From: CAYPNF01 sp964411985
GTDB taxonomy: Bacteria > Verrucomicrobiota > Verrucomicrobiia > Limisphaerales > J093
NCBI GenBank assembly: GCA_964411985.1
Contig: CAYPNF010000003.1
Location: 186,001-250,000, forward strand
Reading direction: 5' to 3'
DNA length: 64,000 bases
Part shown: positions 1 through 9,156 of the stretch, piece after piece
How positions within the stretch are numbered: position 1 is the stretch's first letter
Layout: each line of letters begins with the position of its first letter
Notes under the pieces: model-generated
Databases searched by the model: none
The model's input: only the letters and a program-made list of their open reading frames with translations
What the model was told of the DNA's origin: nothing
Program-made: the position numbers and the translations under genes

Positions 1-52
1 CGCTCTCAGGCAACCGCTAGGGAAGGTCGATGCTTCGAGCCACAGCCGTAGA

Positions 53-1036
53 TCATCCTTTCCGAGAATTTCTATAGTGTTGGGGGGCAAGGTCATGCAC
101 GATTCGAAAGACCCGCGAGAAATAAAGCGCATCCGCATACCCCACGCGCAGAGCGATCTCTTTGACGGAGAGATCCGTGGTGTCCAGCAGCTGCGAGGCT
201 TTATGCATGCGTAACCGGGTGAAGTAATCCATCACCGCGTAGCCCGACTCCTTCTTGAACAGGGCAGAGAAGTGGGAAGCAGAGAGGTTCACCATGGCAG
301 CGAGCGACCCGACGCTCAGGGGGAGGTGCAGGTGCTGCTCCATGTAACGGATAGCGGCATCGATCTTCTGACCTCCCCGAATGGCGGCCGGGTGTGGTTC
401 ACAACCGTGCAGAATCAGAACCCCCATCAAGTGGGACAGAGTGAGCGCGGCGTAGAGGAGTTGCGTGGGGGCGTATCCTCCTTCGAGGGTGTCCAGGATC
501 TCCTGGAACAGCACCAGTGCCTGAGCGTCGTCCAGCAGACTCCGGAGTGGTTGCTCCGCGGAGCAGCCTAGGGTGGAGAGGATTGAGGGGATGTTCCGGC
601 CTGCGGCGTGGACCCAGTGGATCGTCCAAGGGTCATCATCCTGGCTGCCATAGCGGTGGGGAACCCCAGGTGGGACCACCAGCAAGGTTCCCGGACCTAC
701 TTCGTGCCGAAGGCCCTTCATCTCGCACCAACCTTTTCCTCGCACACAGTAGATCAGCACGGCTTGCTCGGCGCCGATGGCACGACTGCGGAGGTGACCT
801 GCGGCTCGGGGAAAATAGCCCACGTCGGTCGGCAACAGATCGCCCAGGATCGGTTTCTGAAGGGAACTAGCCACCACCGGCCGGGGAATCACGACGATCC
901 TTTGGCCAGGAAAGCCCTCTCCCTTCTCCCTCGTCCCGGCAGATCTTCTGCTCGGCGGCGAAGAGGCATCCGCAAGCCGAACGGCTTCCAAACAACGTTT
1001 GGAGGAGGCTCTGCCGACTTGCTCTCCTGGCTTCAA
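53..1036 (-). CDS. AraC-family transcriptional regulator with cupin sensor domain
   Basis: A 327-residue DNA-binding regulator. The middle of the protein (about residues 60-150) reads as an AraC-type cupin sensor fold, with YCVRGKGWCEMKG followed by GTLLVVPPGVPHRY. The C-terminal 100 residues carry the two helix-turn-helix units of the family: SLAAMVNLSASHFSALFKKE and then VKEIALRVGYADALYFSRVF. Regulators of this build usually sense a sugar and switch on nearby catabolic genes. The start overlaps the stop of the upstream hybrid kinase in an ATGA arrangement, which implies translational coupling and joint expression. The first 50 residues have no recognisable domain, so an internal start is possible. 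The kinase and the GH2-like lipoprotein upstream suggest a carbohydrate-sensing role, which is inference. Confidence 0.88.
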   Translation of the reverse strand: MKPGEQVGRASSKRCLEAVRLADASSPPSRRSAGTREKGEGFPGQRIVVIPRPVVASSLQKPILGDLLPTDVGYFPRAAGHLRSRAIGAEQAVLIYCVRGKGWCEMKGLRHEVGPGTLLVVPPGVPHRYGSQDDDPWTIHWVHAAGRNIPSILSTLGCSAEQPLRSLLDDAQALVLFQEILDTLEGGYAPTQLLYAALTLSHLMGVLILHGCEPHPAAIRGGQKIDAAIRYMEQHLHLPLSVGSLAAMVNLSASHFSALFKKESGYAVMDYFTRLRMHKASQLLDTTDLSVKEIALRVGYADALYFSRVFRIVHDLAPQHYRNSRKG

Positions 1037-3144
1037 GGCTTCGCGCTCGGTAAGGTTGGAGAGGAGAGGACCTCGCGCAACACGCGCAATAACTCATCCC
1101 CCGAGTAAGGTTTCAGGACGACCTTCGCCACACCCAGCGCCTCGGTCTCCGCCAGTTTCCTGCGATCGCTGATCCCGGTGGTGGCAATGATGTTAACCAG
1201 CGGATCCAACTTTCGCAACGCCCGGATCAGTTCTTCACCCTGGGTTCCAGGCATCACCAGGTCGGTGATGACCACGCGGATTTCACTGCGTCTGTCCCGA
1301 AAGAGGACCATGGCCTCGTTGGCTTCAGCAGCCAGCAGAGCCTCATAATTCGCGCGCCGCAGAAGGCGCAGCGTCGCCAGGCGCACGACCGGTTCGTCAT
1401 CCACGACCAGCACCACCTCCCCCCGCCCGATCAGATCGGCCGCCGCAGAGCCGCCGGTTTCGCTACTGGAAGGATTGAGATGCGCGGGCAAGAAGACAGA
1501 GAAGGTAGATCCAAGCCCACGCTCGCTCTGGACCTTCACAAAACCGCCATGGGCTTTCACCACCCCAAGCGTGGTGCTCAGTCCCAGGCCGCTGCCTTCT
1601 CCTGGTTTCTTGGTGGTAAAGAAAGGCTCAAAGATACGGTCCAGAATCCCAGGATCCATCCCACATCCAGAATCGGAAACGGTAATCCGGATATGCGGTC
1701 CGGCGGCGGCGCCGGGATGGAATGCGGCCATTTCAGCGGAGACCGTGGAGTTCTCAGCGGAAACCTTGAGTGCTCCTCCTGAGGGCATCGCTTCCCGTGC
1801 ATTTTTGAATAATTCCAGCAACGCAAAATGCAACTGGGAAGGATCGCCACGAATCTCCCAAAGTCCCTCCCGAAGCTCCACCCGCACCTCGATGTTCCCG
1901 GGAAACATCTGAAGCGCGCTCTTCATGGATTGGTTGAGCAGTGTCCCCATGTCCAACTCCACCGTCTCACCTGGCTGCCCCCGGCTGTAGGTAAGGAGAT
2001 GTCGCAGGATCGTCGCCGCCCGTTCGGCACTCTTCTCCATGGTATCGAGCAAGATCGTCTTCTCCTCGTCGGCCAGATCGCCCCGAAACATCGGAATCGA
2101 CATCATCACCGGAGTGAGGAGATTGTTGAGGTCATGGGCGACCCCGGCGGCGAGGTTGCCCACCGCTTCCAGTCGCTGAGCACGGATCAACCTTGTCTCC
2201 AGGGCCTTCCTTTCCGTGAGATCGGTATCGATCACCAGCAGCGCTTCGGGATTCCCTTGGGCATCCCGCATCAAAGCCCAGCGGCTGTCCACCACCAGTT
2301 CGCTCCCGTCCTTGCGGGGACGGCTGATCTCGCCCCGCCATGCCCCGCGCCCCAGGAGATCGCCCCATGCTGCCTCACTCTCCATGCTGGGCCAGTGTAC
2401 GACCAGATTCGTGGTGGCTTCTTCGGCCGTCCACCCGTACAGCCGTTCGGCCCCTCGGCTCCAGTACTGAATCCGACCATCCAATCGCTGCACGAAGATG
2501 GCGTCGGCGGCCAAATCAAGCAACTTGGCCATCTGACGTTCGGCGGCCGCGTCGCGGCAGAAGGCGTACCCACCCACGGCTCGGCCATCTCTGCCGGGAA
2601 CTGCGACCAGGGTGACGGAAACCTCCAAAGAACTACCGTCTGCTCGCTGGTGGATGGAGTCAAACCGAGCTTGCCCGCCTTGGGCGAGAACGCTGCGGAT
2701 CGAAGCCTGCCAGCCTTCTTCCACTGCGGGGGCTGCAAGTGCCAGGATCGGTTTTCCCAAGGCCGACTCGGCCTTCTGGCCATAGAACGCCTCGGCGGCG
2801 CGGTTCCAACTCCTTATCAGATAATCCCCATCGAATCCCACCACTGGCTCGGGAGAAGCGGCCGTTACGAGCTCAAGCTTCCGCCGGGCACCCTCGAGCT
2901 CCTGGGCAGACTCTGCCTGTTGGGGTTTGGATGAGGATGAGAGACACAGGCGCAGGAGAACAGCAGCAACCAGGAGCAGGATCGAACCAGCGGTCAAAAG
3001 AAGGGAGGCCCGCTCAAAAGGTAGGGAACCCTCCCAGTAAGTGCTGAAATCCTGCAGACAGGCGCACGGCCATCCAGAGGCAAACCATGCCGCTATGGAG
3101 CCTGATGCATCCTGCAAACTGACTGTTCCTCTTCCCTGCATCAT
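1033..3144 (-). CDS. PAS-PAS hybrid sensor histidine kinase with C-terminal receiver
   Basis: A 703-residue membrane-anchored hybrid kinase. One transmembrane segment lies near residues 46-68 (LLLTAGSILLLVAAVLLRL). Two PAS domains follow at about 85-200 and 205-315. The HisKA phosphoacceptor box is AVGNLAAGVAHDLNNLL, and the ATPase domain has the N box (ELFKNAREAM), G1 (DSGCGMD), F box (FEPFFTTK) and G2 (GSGLGLS). The last 120 residues are a receiver domain with VVDDEP, phospho-acceptor Asp in VITDLVMPG and the conserved Lys in VLKPYS. It most resembles soluble-ligand PAS hybrid kinases whose own receiver is the output relay. Its stop overlaps the AraC start by 4 bp. A palindrome 155 bp upstream is shared with the GH2 gene promoter. 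Confidence 0.92.
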   Translation of the reverse strand: MMQGRGTVSLQDASGSIAAWFASGWPCACLQDFSTYWEGSLPFERASLLLTAGSILLLVAAVLLRLCLSSSSKPQQAESAQELEGARRKLELVTAASPEPVVGFDGDYLIRSWNRAAEAFYGQKAESALGKPILALAAPAVEEGWQASIRSVLAQGGQARFDSIHQRADGSSLEVSVTLVAVPGRDGRAVGGYAFCRDAAAERQMAKLLDLAADAIFVQRLDGRIQYWSRGAERLYGWTAEEATTNLVVHWPSMESEAAWGDLLGRGAWRGEISRPRKDGSELVVDSRWALMRDAQGNPEALLVIDTDLTERKALETRLIRAQRLEAVGNLAAGVAHDLNNLLTPVMMSIPMFRGDLADEEKTILLDTMEKSAERAATILRHLLTYSRGQPGETVELDMGTLLNQSMKSALQMFPGNIEVRVELREGLWEIRGDPSQLHFALLELFKNAREAMPSGGALKVSAENSTVSAEMAAFHPGAAAGPHIRITVSDSGCGMDPGILDRIFEPFFTTKKPGEGSGLGLSTTLGVVKAHGGFVKVQSERGLGSTFSVFLPAHLNPSSSETGGSAAADLIGRGEVVLVVDDEPVVRLATLRLLRRANYEALLAAEANEAMVLFRDRRSEIRVVITDLVMPGTQGEELIRALRKLDPLVNIIATTGISDRRKLAETEALGVAKVVLKPYSGDELLRVLREVLSSPTLPSAKP

Positions 3145-3299
3145 GTCTTGTCACTGCGCCTCAGGAACCCTTCTCGAGAGCCGAAAGCGCGGGCCTTCGC
3201 ACTCGATCGGGTTCAGCACAGGAACGCTGTTTTTTCCGGCCAACCGGTCTCTCTAGCCACAACCCTGCCACTCAAGGGCATACTATGGGGCCGAGTCCT

Positions 3300-3315
3300 T
3301 TTGGCAAGTGCCAAA
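3300..3315. promoter_or_regulatory. 16-bp palindrome, copy 1 (candidate operator)
   Basis: TTTGGCAAGTGCCAAA has perfect 7-bp arms around a central AG. It lies in the 200-bp gap between the GH2-like gene and the hybrid-kinase/AraC pair, 155 bp upstream of the kinase start. A second copy (13 of 16 bases identical, same orientation) sits just upstream of the GH2 gene. The 2-nt spacer is too tight for an RNA hairpin loop, so a dimer-binding DNA site is more likely than a terminator. The regulator is not known. Confidence 0.5.
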
Positions 3316-3346
3316 CAGCCCTGCTACGGGGCCCCTCCCCGCTCCG

Positions 3347-6300
3347 TTATCGCAGTAAGTCATCCTCCGACGGCAGCTCGGCTGTCCCTAGGGTAACAGG
3401 TCGGAAGATGCCGCCCGCGCCGTACCAGTCGTAGACCCGCACCGCGAGGGTGGCCCGCGTTCCCGGTTGAACCCACGCGGTGACCGGGTGGCTGGTCCGT
3501 GCTTCGAAGGCAGTCTGCCGCTTCTCGATGTCTCCGCCCTTACCCGCCAGATGGCCGTTGACGTAGAGTTCGTAGGCGTCATCCACCCCCTCGAAAGACA
3601 GGTAAACGTTTCGCCCTGCCCAGGAAGTGGGGACCTCGATCTCCCTTCTATACCAGGCCCATCCATCCAGTTTTCCGTATCCTTGTGAATCCCAGTGTTC
3701 CCCCGCACGGATATCGGTCCAGTCAGGGTCGGGGGTTCCGGTGGAAGGAAGATGCCATCCCTTTGCCAGACCGGCCGGCTCAGGGTCGGGCCTGAATCTC
3801 CATGGCGCTTGGGTCAGGTTGATCGACTGCGCGTGAGCTTGTTCCTTGAGCCGGGCCAGTTTGGCTGAGGAGAGTTCGGCAAGGTCGAACTGAGCGGGTT
3901 GGGCCAAGTGGTCCACCATTCGCGAAAACAACCATCGCCCCGCCGCGTTTTCCGCACCCCCATGGCGCAACGCACTCACCAGGAGTCTCCCCTTTCCGAC
4001 TCGGGTCTCGTAGACCAGCCCATGCGTGCGCACTTCCGCCAAATCATGGGTGTCCCAGAGCATCAGCAAAGGCGTCGTCTCGCGAACATAGCGCAAGCCG
4101 GGAATCACCCCACCGGCCAGGTCGAAATGCTGGAGCTCGACCAGCAAATCGGACACCCTTCCTCCACCCAGGGGATGTCTGCCACGGACCGGGGCACCAC
4201 GCAGGAACCAGTGGTCCTTCACCGGCAGGCTGCGCTCGCCACCGTCTGGCAGCATGAGGACGTTTCCACCCTGTTCCAGAAAGGACAGGAGCTGGTCACT
4301 GAATTGGGAAGCGAGGACGACTCCCTCGCCAGCCTCGGCCCAGGCGGGGGCGCCCAGAACCCCAAGGGCTGCCTTGCTTTCGGTGCTGACGGATTTGTCC
4401 ACCTTCAGCGGGGCTATCTCGCCTACGGGAGGCACCAACCACAACGGCCACGAGTTCGTGACGCGGAGCGACCCAGAGGCGAGCCGCGCTGAGAGCACAA
4501 TCTTCTGCAAGCCGCTGGAAGCCGGCAAGGTCAGGTCGAAAGAGAAGGCACGCCGGGTTTCTCCCTTGCGATAGCTCAGGCGCATCGAATTCGTTTTGGC
4601 AATGACCCCCTTGTCCAGAATGGATCTTCGAACCACAACCTCCAGTCGCGCCTGCTCCAAATCTCGCGCGCCAAAATGGCTTACCCAGATGGCGGCTTGA
4701 AGGTGCCCCCCAGCCACGAAACTGCGGCAATCGTTGGTCGTTTCCAAGATACTGAGTGTGTCCCGTTGCCAGGACCAGTCCTGAACCGTCCACTTGGGCC
4801 GGTGTTGATAATCCAGCAAACCCATTGAGGCGAGCGGGAAGTCGCGGATGACACTGATGACGTACCCACCCTCTGGAATTTCCCGGCGAAACGTCTCCGC
4901 TTGGTACTTCCGCATGAGCATGGCGTAGCTCAGGGAATCCGAGTGTAGACGATCCACCGAGTCTCTGCCCACCAAGGCAGCCATCTCCTCCATCCAACGC
5001 CCTTGAGCCTCGTAACCCTTCGGGAACCAGTAAGGCCGCTCCTTCAATGATGGATCCGTCGCAAGAGGCAGGTTTCGCGGCACCCAGGTGTCAGCCGCTA
5101 TGGCCTCGCCGAGAACCAAGGGTTTGGCTTGGTTGGTGGAAACAAACTGGCGTAACCGGCTGAGCGTCTCGACCCAGGTGTGGTTGTTGCCGTAAGGATG
5201 GTCGTCATAGATGTCGGACACCCGGTTCCACTCAATCCAGCTGGAATCATCCTCGACGACGGCCCAAGGGATCAGCTGATGCGCACGCTCGTAGAGCGAA
5301 CGCAGGACGTTCAGATCGGCGCTGGAACCCGTTTCGCAGGTCAGGCTGCGCAGAACCACGGCCGGGTGCATGCGGTCGAAGTGAAAAAACTCGTCGAACT
5401 CCCGGGCAAGGGCGGGCAGGTGTTCCTGGGTGAGCTGCGGATGCCAGGTCGGGTATTCGGCCCAAACCATCATGCCTGCCTCATCAGCCAACTCCAGGAA
5501 CCGCTTCGGTGGAACCCAAAGGCAGAACTTCATGAGGTTGAATCCCCGTTCCCGCGCGAATCGCAAATCCGAACGCATCCGCTCCTCCGAGGGATTGGGC
5601 GCTAAACGCGGAGGATAGTAACCCCAATTGAGCACTCCACGGAGTTGCACCGGCAGCCCGTTGACCAGCAGCTGTCGGCCTCGAGTCTCAACGGTCCGGA
5701 AGGCCGCGCGAGTGTTCACTTCGTCGGATGGGTTTCCTTCCATGTGAACCTTCACCTCGTAGAGATGAGGAGTTTCAGGAGACCATCGTCGCGGATTCTG
5801 CACCTCCACGCTTGCGCGCCAGACTCCATCCCTCGCCGGCTGGAGCGTCCCTTCCACGCTGGCGAGGCGGGTCGAGGACCACTTTCTCGATCCGGTGGGA
5901 CGCCAGGCTAATCGTACAGAGGGTTTTGAGGGATTCCCCCGAAATGGGACCTCGACCTCCAACTCGCTCGTGAGAGGGTTTCCCCAGGCGGCCAACCGAA
6001 GGTCATCGATGCCAGCCTCCGGTAAAACCAGAAGCGTCACCGGTTGCCAAATCCCGCCGAAATGAGGCTGGACAATGGGCAAGAATCCCTGCGTATTGTG
6101 TCCGACCTTCTCGTCCACCCGAACCCGTAGTTCGTTCGTTTTCCCCACTCCTGCCAACACCGAAGTCACGTCGAACCGGAACGGGGTCCAGCCTCCCAGA
6201 TGGCTTCCCATCCGCTGCTCATTGCACCAGACCTCGGCCTCCGTCGCCACGGCATCGAAGTAAAGGAACACCCTCTCCCCGGGAGAATAGGGCGGAGTGA

Positions 6301-6583
6301 GGAAGCGAGTCCGGTACCATCCAACTCCATCAAACTGGGTCCCGGCAACCTCCTCCCAGGCACCCGGCACCGCCACCGCGCTCCAGGCGTTGCTGGTGCT
6401 CTGACCCTTGTGCAGCTCCCAACCCGTAACCAAAGCCGTTGCCCTTCGTCCTGAGCTGGCCTGCTCCGACTCCCCGCAAGCAGAGGAAAGCGAGAACAGG
6501 ATTGCCCCAAAAAGGATCCACCCGCTCCCTCGCACTAGCCGAGGTAAGCCCGAAAGACGCGGAAGCTGTACGTGCATCAGCAT
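3347..6583 (-). CDS. Glycoside hydrolase family 2-like lipoprotein
   Basis: A 1078-residue exported enzyme of the beta-galactosidase/beta-glucuronidase superfamily. The N-terminus has a hydrophobic signal ending in a lipobox (FSLSSAC), so it should be lipid-anchored. Order of domains: jelly-roll sugar-binding domain (about 50-200; WYRTRFLTPPYSPGERVFLY), Ig-like GH2 domain (about 205-310), TIM barrel (about 320-620; GVLNWGYYPPR, RGFNLMKFCLWVPP, MMVWAEYPTW), then a long linker region and a second jelly-roll at the C-terminus (GWAWYRREIEVPTSW). The barrel strand that normally ends in the Asn-Glu acid/base pair reads VVLRSLTCETGSS, with Cys in place of Asn. A candidate nucleophile Glu is in PLVLGEAIAADTW. 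The substrate cannot be named. It is read divergently from the octaheme cytochrome. Confidence 0.85.
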   Translation of the reverse strand: MLMHVQLPRLSGLPRLVRGSGWILFGAILFSLSSACGESEQASSGRRATALVTGWELHKGQSTSNAWSAVAVPGAWEEVAGTQFDGVGWYRTRFLTPPYSPGERVFLYFDAVATEAEVWCNEQRMGSHLGGWTPFRFDVTSVLAGVGKTNELRVRVDEKVGHNTQGFLPIVQPHFGGIWQPVTLLVLPEAGIDDLRLAAWGNPLTSELEVEVPFRGNPSKPSVRLAWRPTGSRKWSSTRLASVEGTLQPARDGVWRASVEVQNPRRWSPETPHLYEVKVHMEGNPSDEVNTRAAFRTVETRGRQLLVNGLPVQLRGVLNWGYYPPRLAPNPSEERMRSDLRFARERGFNLMKFCLWVPPKRFLELADEAGMMVWAEYPTWHPQLTQEHLPALAREFDEFFHFDRMHPAVVLRSLTCETGSSADLNVLRSLYERAHQLIPWAVVEDDSSWIEWNRVSDIYDDHPYGNNHTWVETLSRLRQFVSTNQAKPLVLGEAIAADTWVPRNLPLATDPSLKERPYWFPKGYEAQGRWMEEMAALVGRDSVDRLHSDSLSYAMLMRKYQAETFRREIPEGGYVISVIRDFPLASMGLLDYQHRPKWTVQDWSWQRDTLSILETTNDCRSFVAGGHLQAAIWVSHFGARDLEQARLEVVVRRSILDKGVIAKTNSMRLSYRKGETRRAFSFDLTLPASSGLQKIVLSARLASGSLRVTNSWPLWLVPPVGEIAPLKVDKSVSTESKAALGVLGAPAWAEAGEGVVLASQFSDQLLSFLEQGGNVLMLPDGGERSLPVKDHWFLRGAPVRGRHPLGGGRVSDLLVELQHFDLAGGVIPGLRYVRETTPLLMLWDTHDLAEVRTHGLVYETRVGKGRLLVSALRHGGAENAAGRWLFSRMVDHLAQPAQFDLAELSSAKLARLKEQAHAQSINLTQAPWRFRPDPEPAGLAKGWHLPSTGTPDPDWTDIRAGEHWDSQGYGKLDGWAWYRREIEVPTSWAGRNVYLSFEGVDDAYELYVNGHLAGKGGDIEKRQTAFEARTSHPVTAWVQPGTRATLAVRVYDWYGAGGIFRPVTLGTAELPSEDDLLR

Positions 6584-6888
6584 TGATTCGCCTGAGCTTG
6601 GGAAGTGCCCAACGCCTTGTCAATCCATGCCGCCTGCGGGGTCAGGGTGGGGAGGTTGACGACAGGCATTGCCAAGAGTCGGAGGAACATCGCCATCGCA
6701 CCTGCGACCGGCAGATTCGGCGTCCCCTCGGAAAGGCCGGATTGGGTCCAGCCAGGGCCAAAGGCACCCAGTGAGCCGGAAAGGATTTAGAGTGCTTACC
6801 ATGGTCATTGGCCAAACTACTACTTACACTTTATGATTGCGTTACTGCTTATATACTTCTATACGCATATATAGTTCATGTCACCACT
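6584..6888. other. Divergent promoter region between GH2-like gene and octaheme cytochrome
   Basis: No gene is seen here. The left half is GC-rich and carries the second copy of the palindrome. The last 70 bases before the cytochrome start (about 6820-6888) are sharply AT-rich, with TATATACTTCTATACGCATA, and probably hold the cytochrome promoter. I do not see a convincing -35/-10 pair. Confidence 0.4.
6597..6612. promoter_or_regulatory. 16-bp palindrome, copy 2 (candidate operator)
   Basis: CTTGGGAAGTGCCCAA matches copy 1 (3300-3315) at 13 of 16 positions with the AAGTGCC core conserved. It lies 14-29 bp upstream of the GH2-like start, where a bound protein would block transcription or translation initiation. 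Its symmetry is weaker than copy 1 (inner arms TTGGG/CCCAA). Confidence 0.45.
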
Positions 6889-8598
6889 ATGAAACTCCTC
6901 ACTGTTCTCCGCCTTGCGATTCCCGCGGCCCTGGCTCTTTCCCTGCTGTTTGCCGGACCGGCTCGGGCTGCCTCCCACCCGTGGATCAAGAGCTACACCA
7001 ACTCCACGAGCTGCACCTCGTGCCACGACACGGCCGCCACGGAGGTGATGAAGACAACCCACTGGACCTGGGACTACACCGACCCCAAGACCGGCGACAA
7101 GCTCGGAAAGAACCGGGTGGTGAACAGTTTTTGTATCGCTGTGGCCTCCAATGAACCCCGCTGTACCAGTTGTCACGTGGGGCTCGGCTACTCGGACAGC
7201 ACGTTCGATTTCAGTGACGCCTCCAAAGTGGACTGTCTGATCTGCCACGATACCACGGGAACCTATAAGAAGTTCCCCACCGGCTCAGGCCATCCCCTGT
7301 ATGGCACTACGCCTAAGGAGTTTCCCGCGGGGAGTGGCGTCATGTGGACTCCGCCCGACCTGGTCAACGTAGCGCAGAACGTTGGAACGAGCAGCCGTGC
7401 CACCTGCGGCGCCTGTCACTTCTATGGCGGTGGCGGCGACGCTGTCAAACACGGCGACCTTGACTCCACCATGACGAATCCGAACCGCGAACTGGACGTG
7501 CACATGGGGACCGACGGTTTGAACCAGGGCTGTGCCTTCTGCCACGTTCCCAAAGACAAGGAAGGGGAAGGACACCACACTTTCATTGGATCGCACTACA
7601 CCGAAGCAGAGGGTGCCGATGCGCTGTCCTGCTCACGCTGTCATACGGATGCCCCCCATAAGTCCAACGACCGCTTGAATCAACATACCGCCCGGGTTGC
7701 CTGTCAGACCTGTCATATTCCGGCCTTCGCCCGGGGCGGCAAGGCGACCAAGATGAGCTGGGACTGGTCCACTGCCGGACAGAAGACGGCGGACGGCAAG
7801 ACCTTCATCACCAAGGATGCCAACGGCAACCCGGTCTATGACACCCAGAAGGGGACCTTCACGTGGCAAGCCAACGTCGTCCCCGAATACCGATGGTTCA
7901 ACGGTGAGGTCGATTACGTGACCATGGACGAAGCCATCGATGCGCAGAAGGGCGTGACCATCACCGCGTTGAAGGGAAGTGGTTCGGACTCCAAATCCAG
8001 GATCTATCCCGTCAAACGATTCACGGGGAAGCAGCCCTATGACGCCGGGAGCAAGACCCTTGCAATCCCTCATCTCTTCGCCCGGAACACCAACGACGTG
8101 AATGCCTACTGGAAATCCTACGACTGGAACAAGGCCCTGACCGCAGGCATGGCGGCGGTCGGTAAGACTTACAGCGGTCAGATGGATTTCGTAAGCACGG
8201 AATACTACTGGATCCAGAACCACATGGTTGCCCCCAAGGAAAGGGCCTTGAAATGCTCCGAATGCCACACAGATCAAGGGGGACGACTCGATTTCGCAGC
8301 GCTCGGGTATTCAGCCGCCCAGGTCGCCAAGCTGACTAACCCCGACTCCGATTCCCTGCAGATCCTCGAATCCGCCCTCACCATAGAGGGGGGCCTACGC
8401 CTCCGTTGGTCGGCCAAACCAAAACGGGCCTACCAGGTACTGGTTTCCTCTGACCTCCAAGCCGGCTCCTGGAAGCCTGTCGGTGCTCAGGTTGGCGATG
8501 TCACCTCAGGAACGGGTTCCTGGTATGAAAGTGTGGTTCCTTCGTCAGAAATCACCAACAAGACCCTCTTCTTCCAGATCAAAGAAATAGCACCTTAA
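6889..8598 (+). CDS. Octaheme c-type cytochrome, tetrathionate reductase (OTR) family
   Basis: A 569-residue periplasmic multiheme cytochrome. The chosen ATG gives a clean Sec signal (MKLLTVLRLAIPAALALSLL, cleaved near ARA-AS at residue 27); an in-frame start 81 bp upstream only adds AT-rich translation. Eight CxxCH heme sites sit at about residues 42, 92, 116, 173, 215, 248, 272 and 456. The spacing, the HPWIKSYTNS opening and the FCIAVASNEPRCTSCH segment match the family of Shewanella octaheme tetrathionate reductase, whose members reduce tetrathionate, nitrite or hydroxylamine in vitro. The physiological substrate here is unknown. Residues 490-569 form an extra non-heme domain (RAYQVLVSSDLQAGSWKPVG) also found in other secreted proteins of this window. 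Monocistronic, followed by a strong hairpin terminator. Confidence 0.88.
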   Translation: MKLLTVLRLAIPAALALSLLFAGPARAASHPWIKSYTNSTSCTSCHDTAATEVMKTTHWTWDYTDPKTGDKLGKNRVVNSFCIAVASNEPRCTSCHVGLGYSDSTFDFSDASKVDCLICHDTTGTYKKFPTGSGHPLYGTTPKEFPAGSGVMWTPPDLVNVAQNVGTSSRATCGACHFYGGGGDAVKHGDLDSTMTNPNRELDVHMGTDGLNQGCAFCHVPKDKEGEGHHTFIGSHYTEAEGADALSCSRCHTDAPHKSNDRLNQHTARVACQTCHIPAFARGGKATKMSWDWSTAGQKTADGKTFITKDANGNPVYDTQKGTFTWQANVVPEYRWFNGEVDYVTMDEAIDAQKGVTITALKGSGSDSKSRIYPVKRFTGKQPYDAGSKTLAIPHLFARNTNDVNAYWKSYDWNKALTAGMAAVGKTYSGQMDFVSTEYYWIQNHMVAPKERALKCSECHTDQGGRLDFAALGYSAAQVAKLTNPDSDSLQILESALTIEGGLRLRWSAKPKRAYQVLVSSDLQAGSWKPVGAQVGDVTSGTGSWYESVVPSSEITNKTLFFQIKEIAP

Positions 8599-8623
8599 CG
8601 GCGTATTCCTTGGTGCTCGTATC

Positions 8624-8660
8624 AACGCGCAGGTCTCCTCTGGCTGGGAGCCTGCGCGTT
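8624..8660 (+). terminator. Hairpin terminator after octaheme cytochrome
   Basis: AACGCGCAGG pairs perfectly with CCTGCGCGTT, and an inner CTCC/GGAG extends the stem. It begins 25 bp after the cytochrome stop. The downstream T-run is short (TT then CG), so termination may be incomplete. Confidence 0.65.
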
Positions 8661-8781
8661 TCGTCGAAGAGGCCAGGGCTGCCGGTGGCACTCTGGTCGT
8701 GTTCATAGCGCTTCAAGGCTCGAAAAACGAGGTTTGCAGGATCGGCCTGGAACACATAGGCTTAGGCGATTCAAGCGCAGT

Positions 8782-9132
8782 ATGCCAAAGAAACTGAAAC
8801 CGAAAGATCTTTCGAACGAGGCCATAGAACTGATTGCCAGCAGGTTCAAGGTTTTAAGCGAACCAAGCCGTTTGAAGTTGCTCATTGCGCTCGAAAGCGG
8901 GGAGAAGAGCGTGTCCGAGCTCATCAAGGCCGTGAATTCAACGCAAGCCAACGTCTCCCGCCACCTGCAAACCCTGGCAGAGGCCGGGTTGGTCTCCCGT
9001 CGCAAGGAGGGAGTCACCGTTTTCTACGCCATCGAGGACAAAGCCGTCTTTGGCCTCTGCAACCACGTATGCGGGAGCGTCCAGCGCCGGCTTAAGCAGC
9101 AGGCTGCGGCCGCAGATCTGTTCCCCGTCTGA
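8782..9132 (+). CDS. ArsR-family winged-helix transcriptional regulator
   Basis: A 116-residue repressor. The winged-helix core runs from about 15 to 90: FKVLSEPSRLKLLIALESGE, then the recognition helix region QANVSRHLQTLAEAGLVSRR and the wing EGVTVFYAI. I start at the ATG giving MPKKLKPKDL; a TTG 48 bp upstream is possible but adds a basic tail without similarity. Cys residues in FGLCNHVCGSV near the C-terminus could be part of a metal or redox site, but the classical ELCVCDL metal box of ArsR is absent. It is 24 bp ahead of the two-component pair and probably co-transcribed with it. Confidence 0.88.
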   Translation: MPKKLKPKDLSNEAIELIASRFKVLSEPSRLKLLIALESGEKSVSELIKAVNSTQANVSRHLQTLAEAGLVSRRKEGVTVFYAIEDKAVFGLCNHVCGSVQRRLKQQAAAADLFPV

Positions 9133-9156
9133 TTTGACTTCAGCCATCTGCAAAAG

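Noticed and set aside
1828..2934. 368-codon plus-strand frame opposite the PAS hybrid kinase
   Set aside because: Antisense to conserved HisKA and PAS domains; low-complexity shadow translation.
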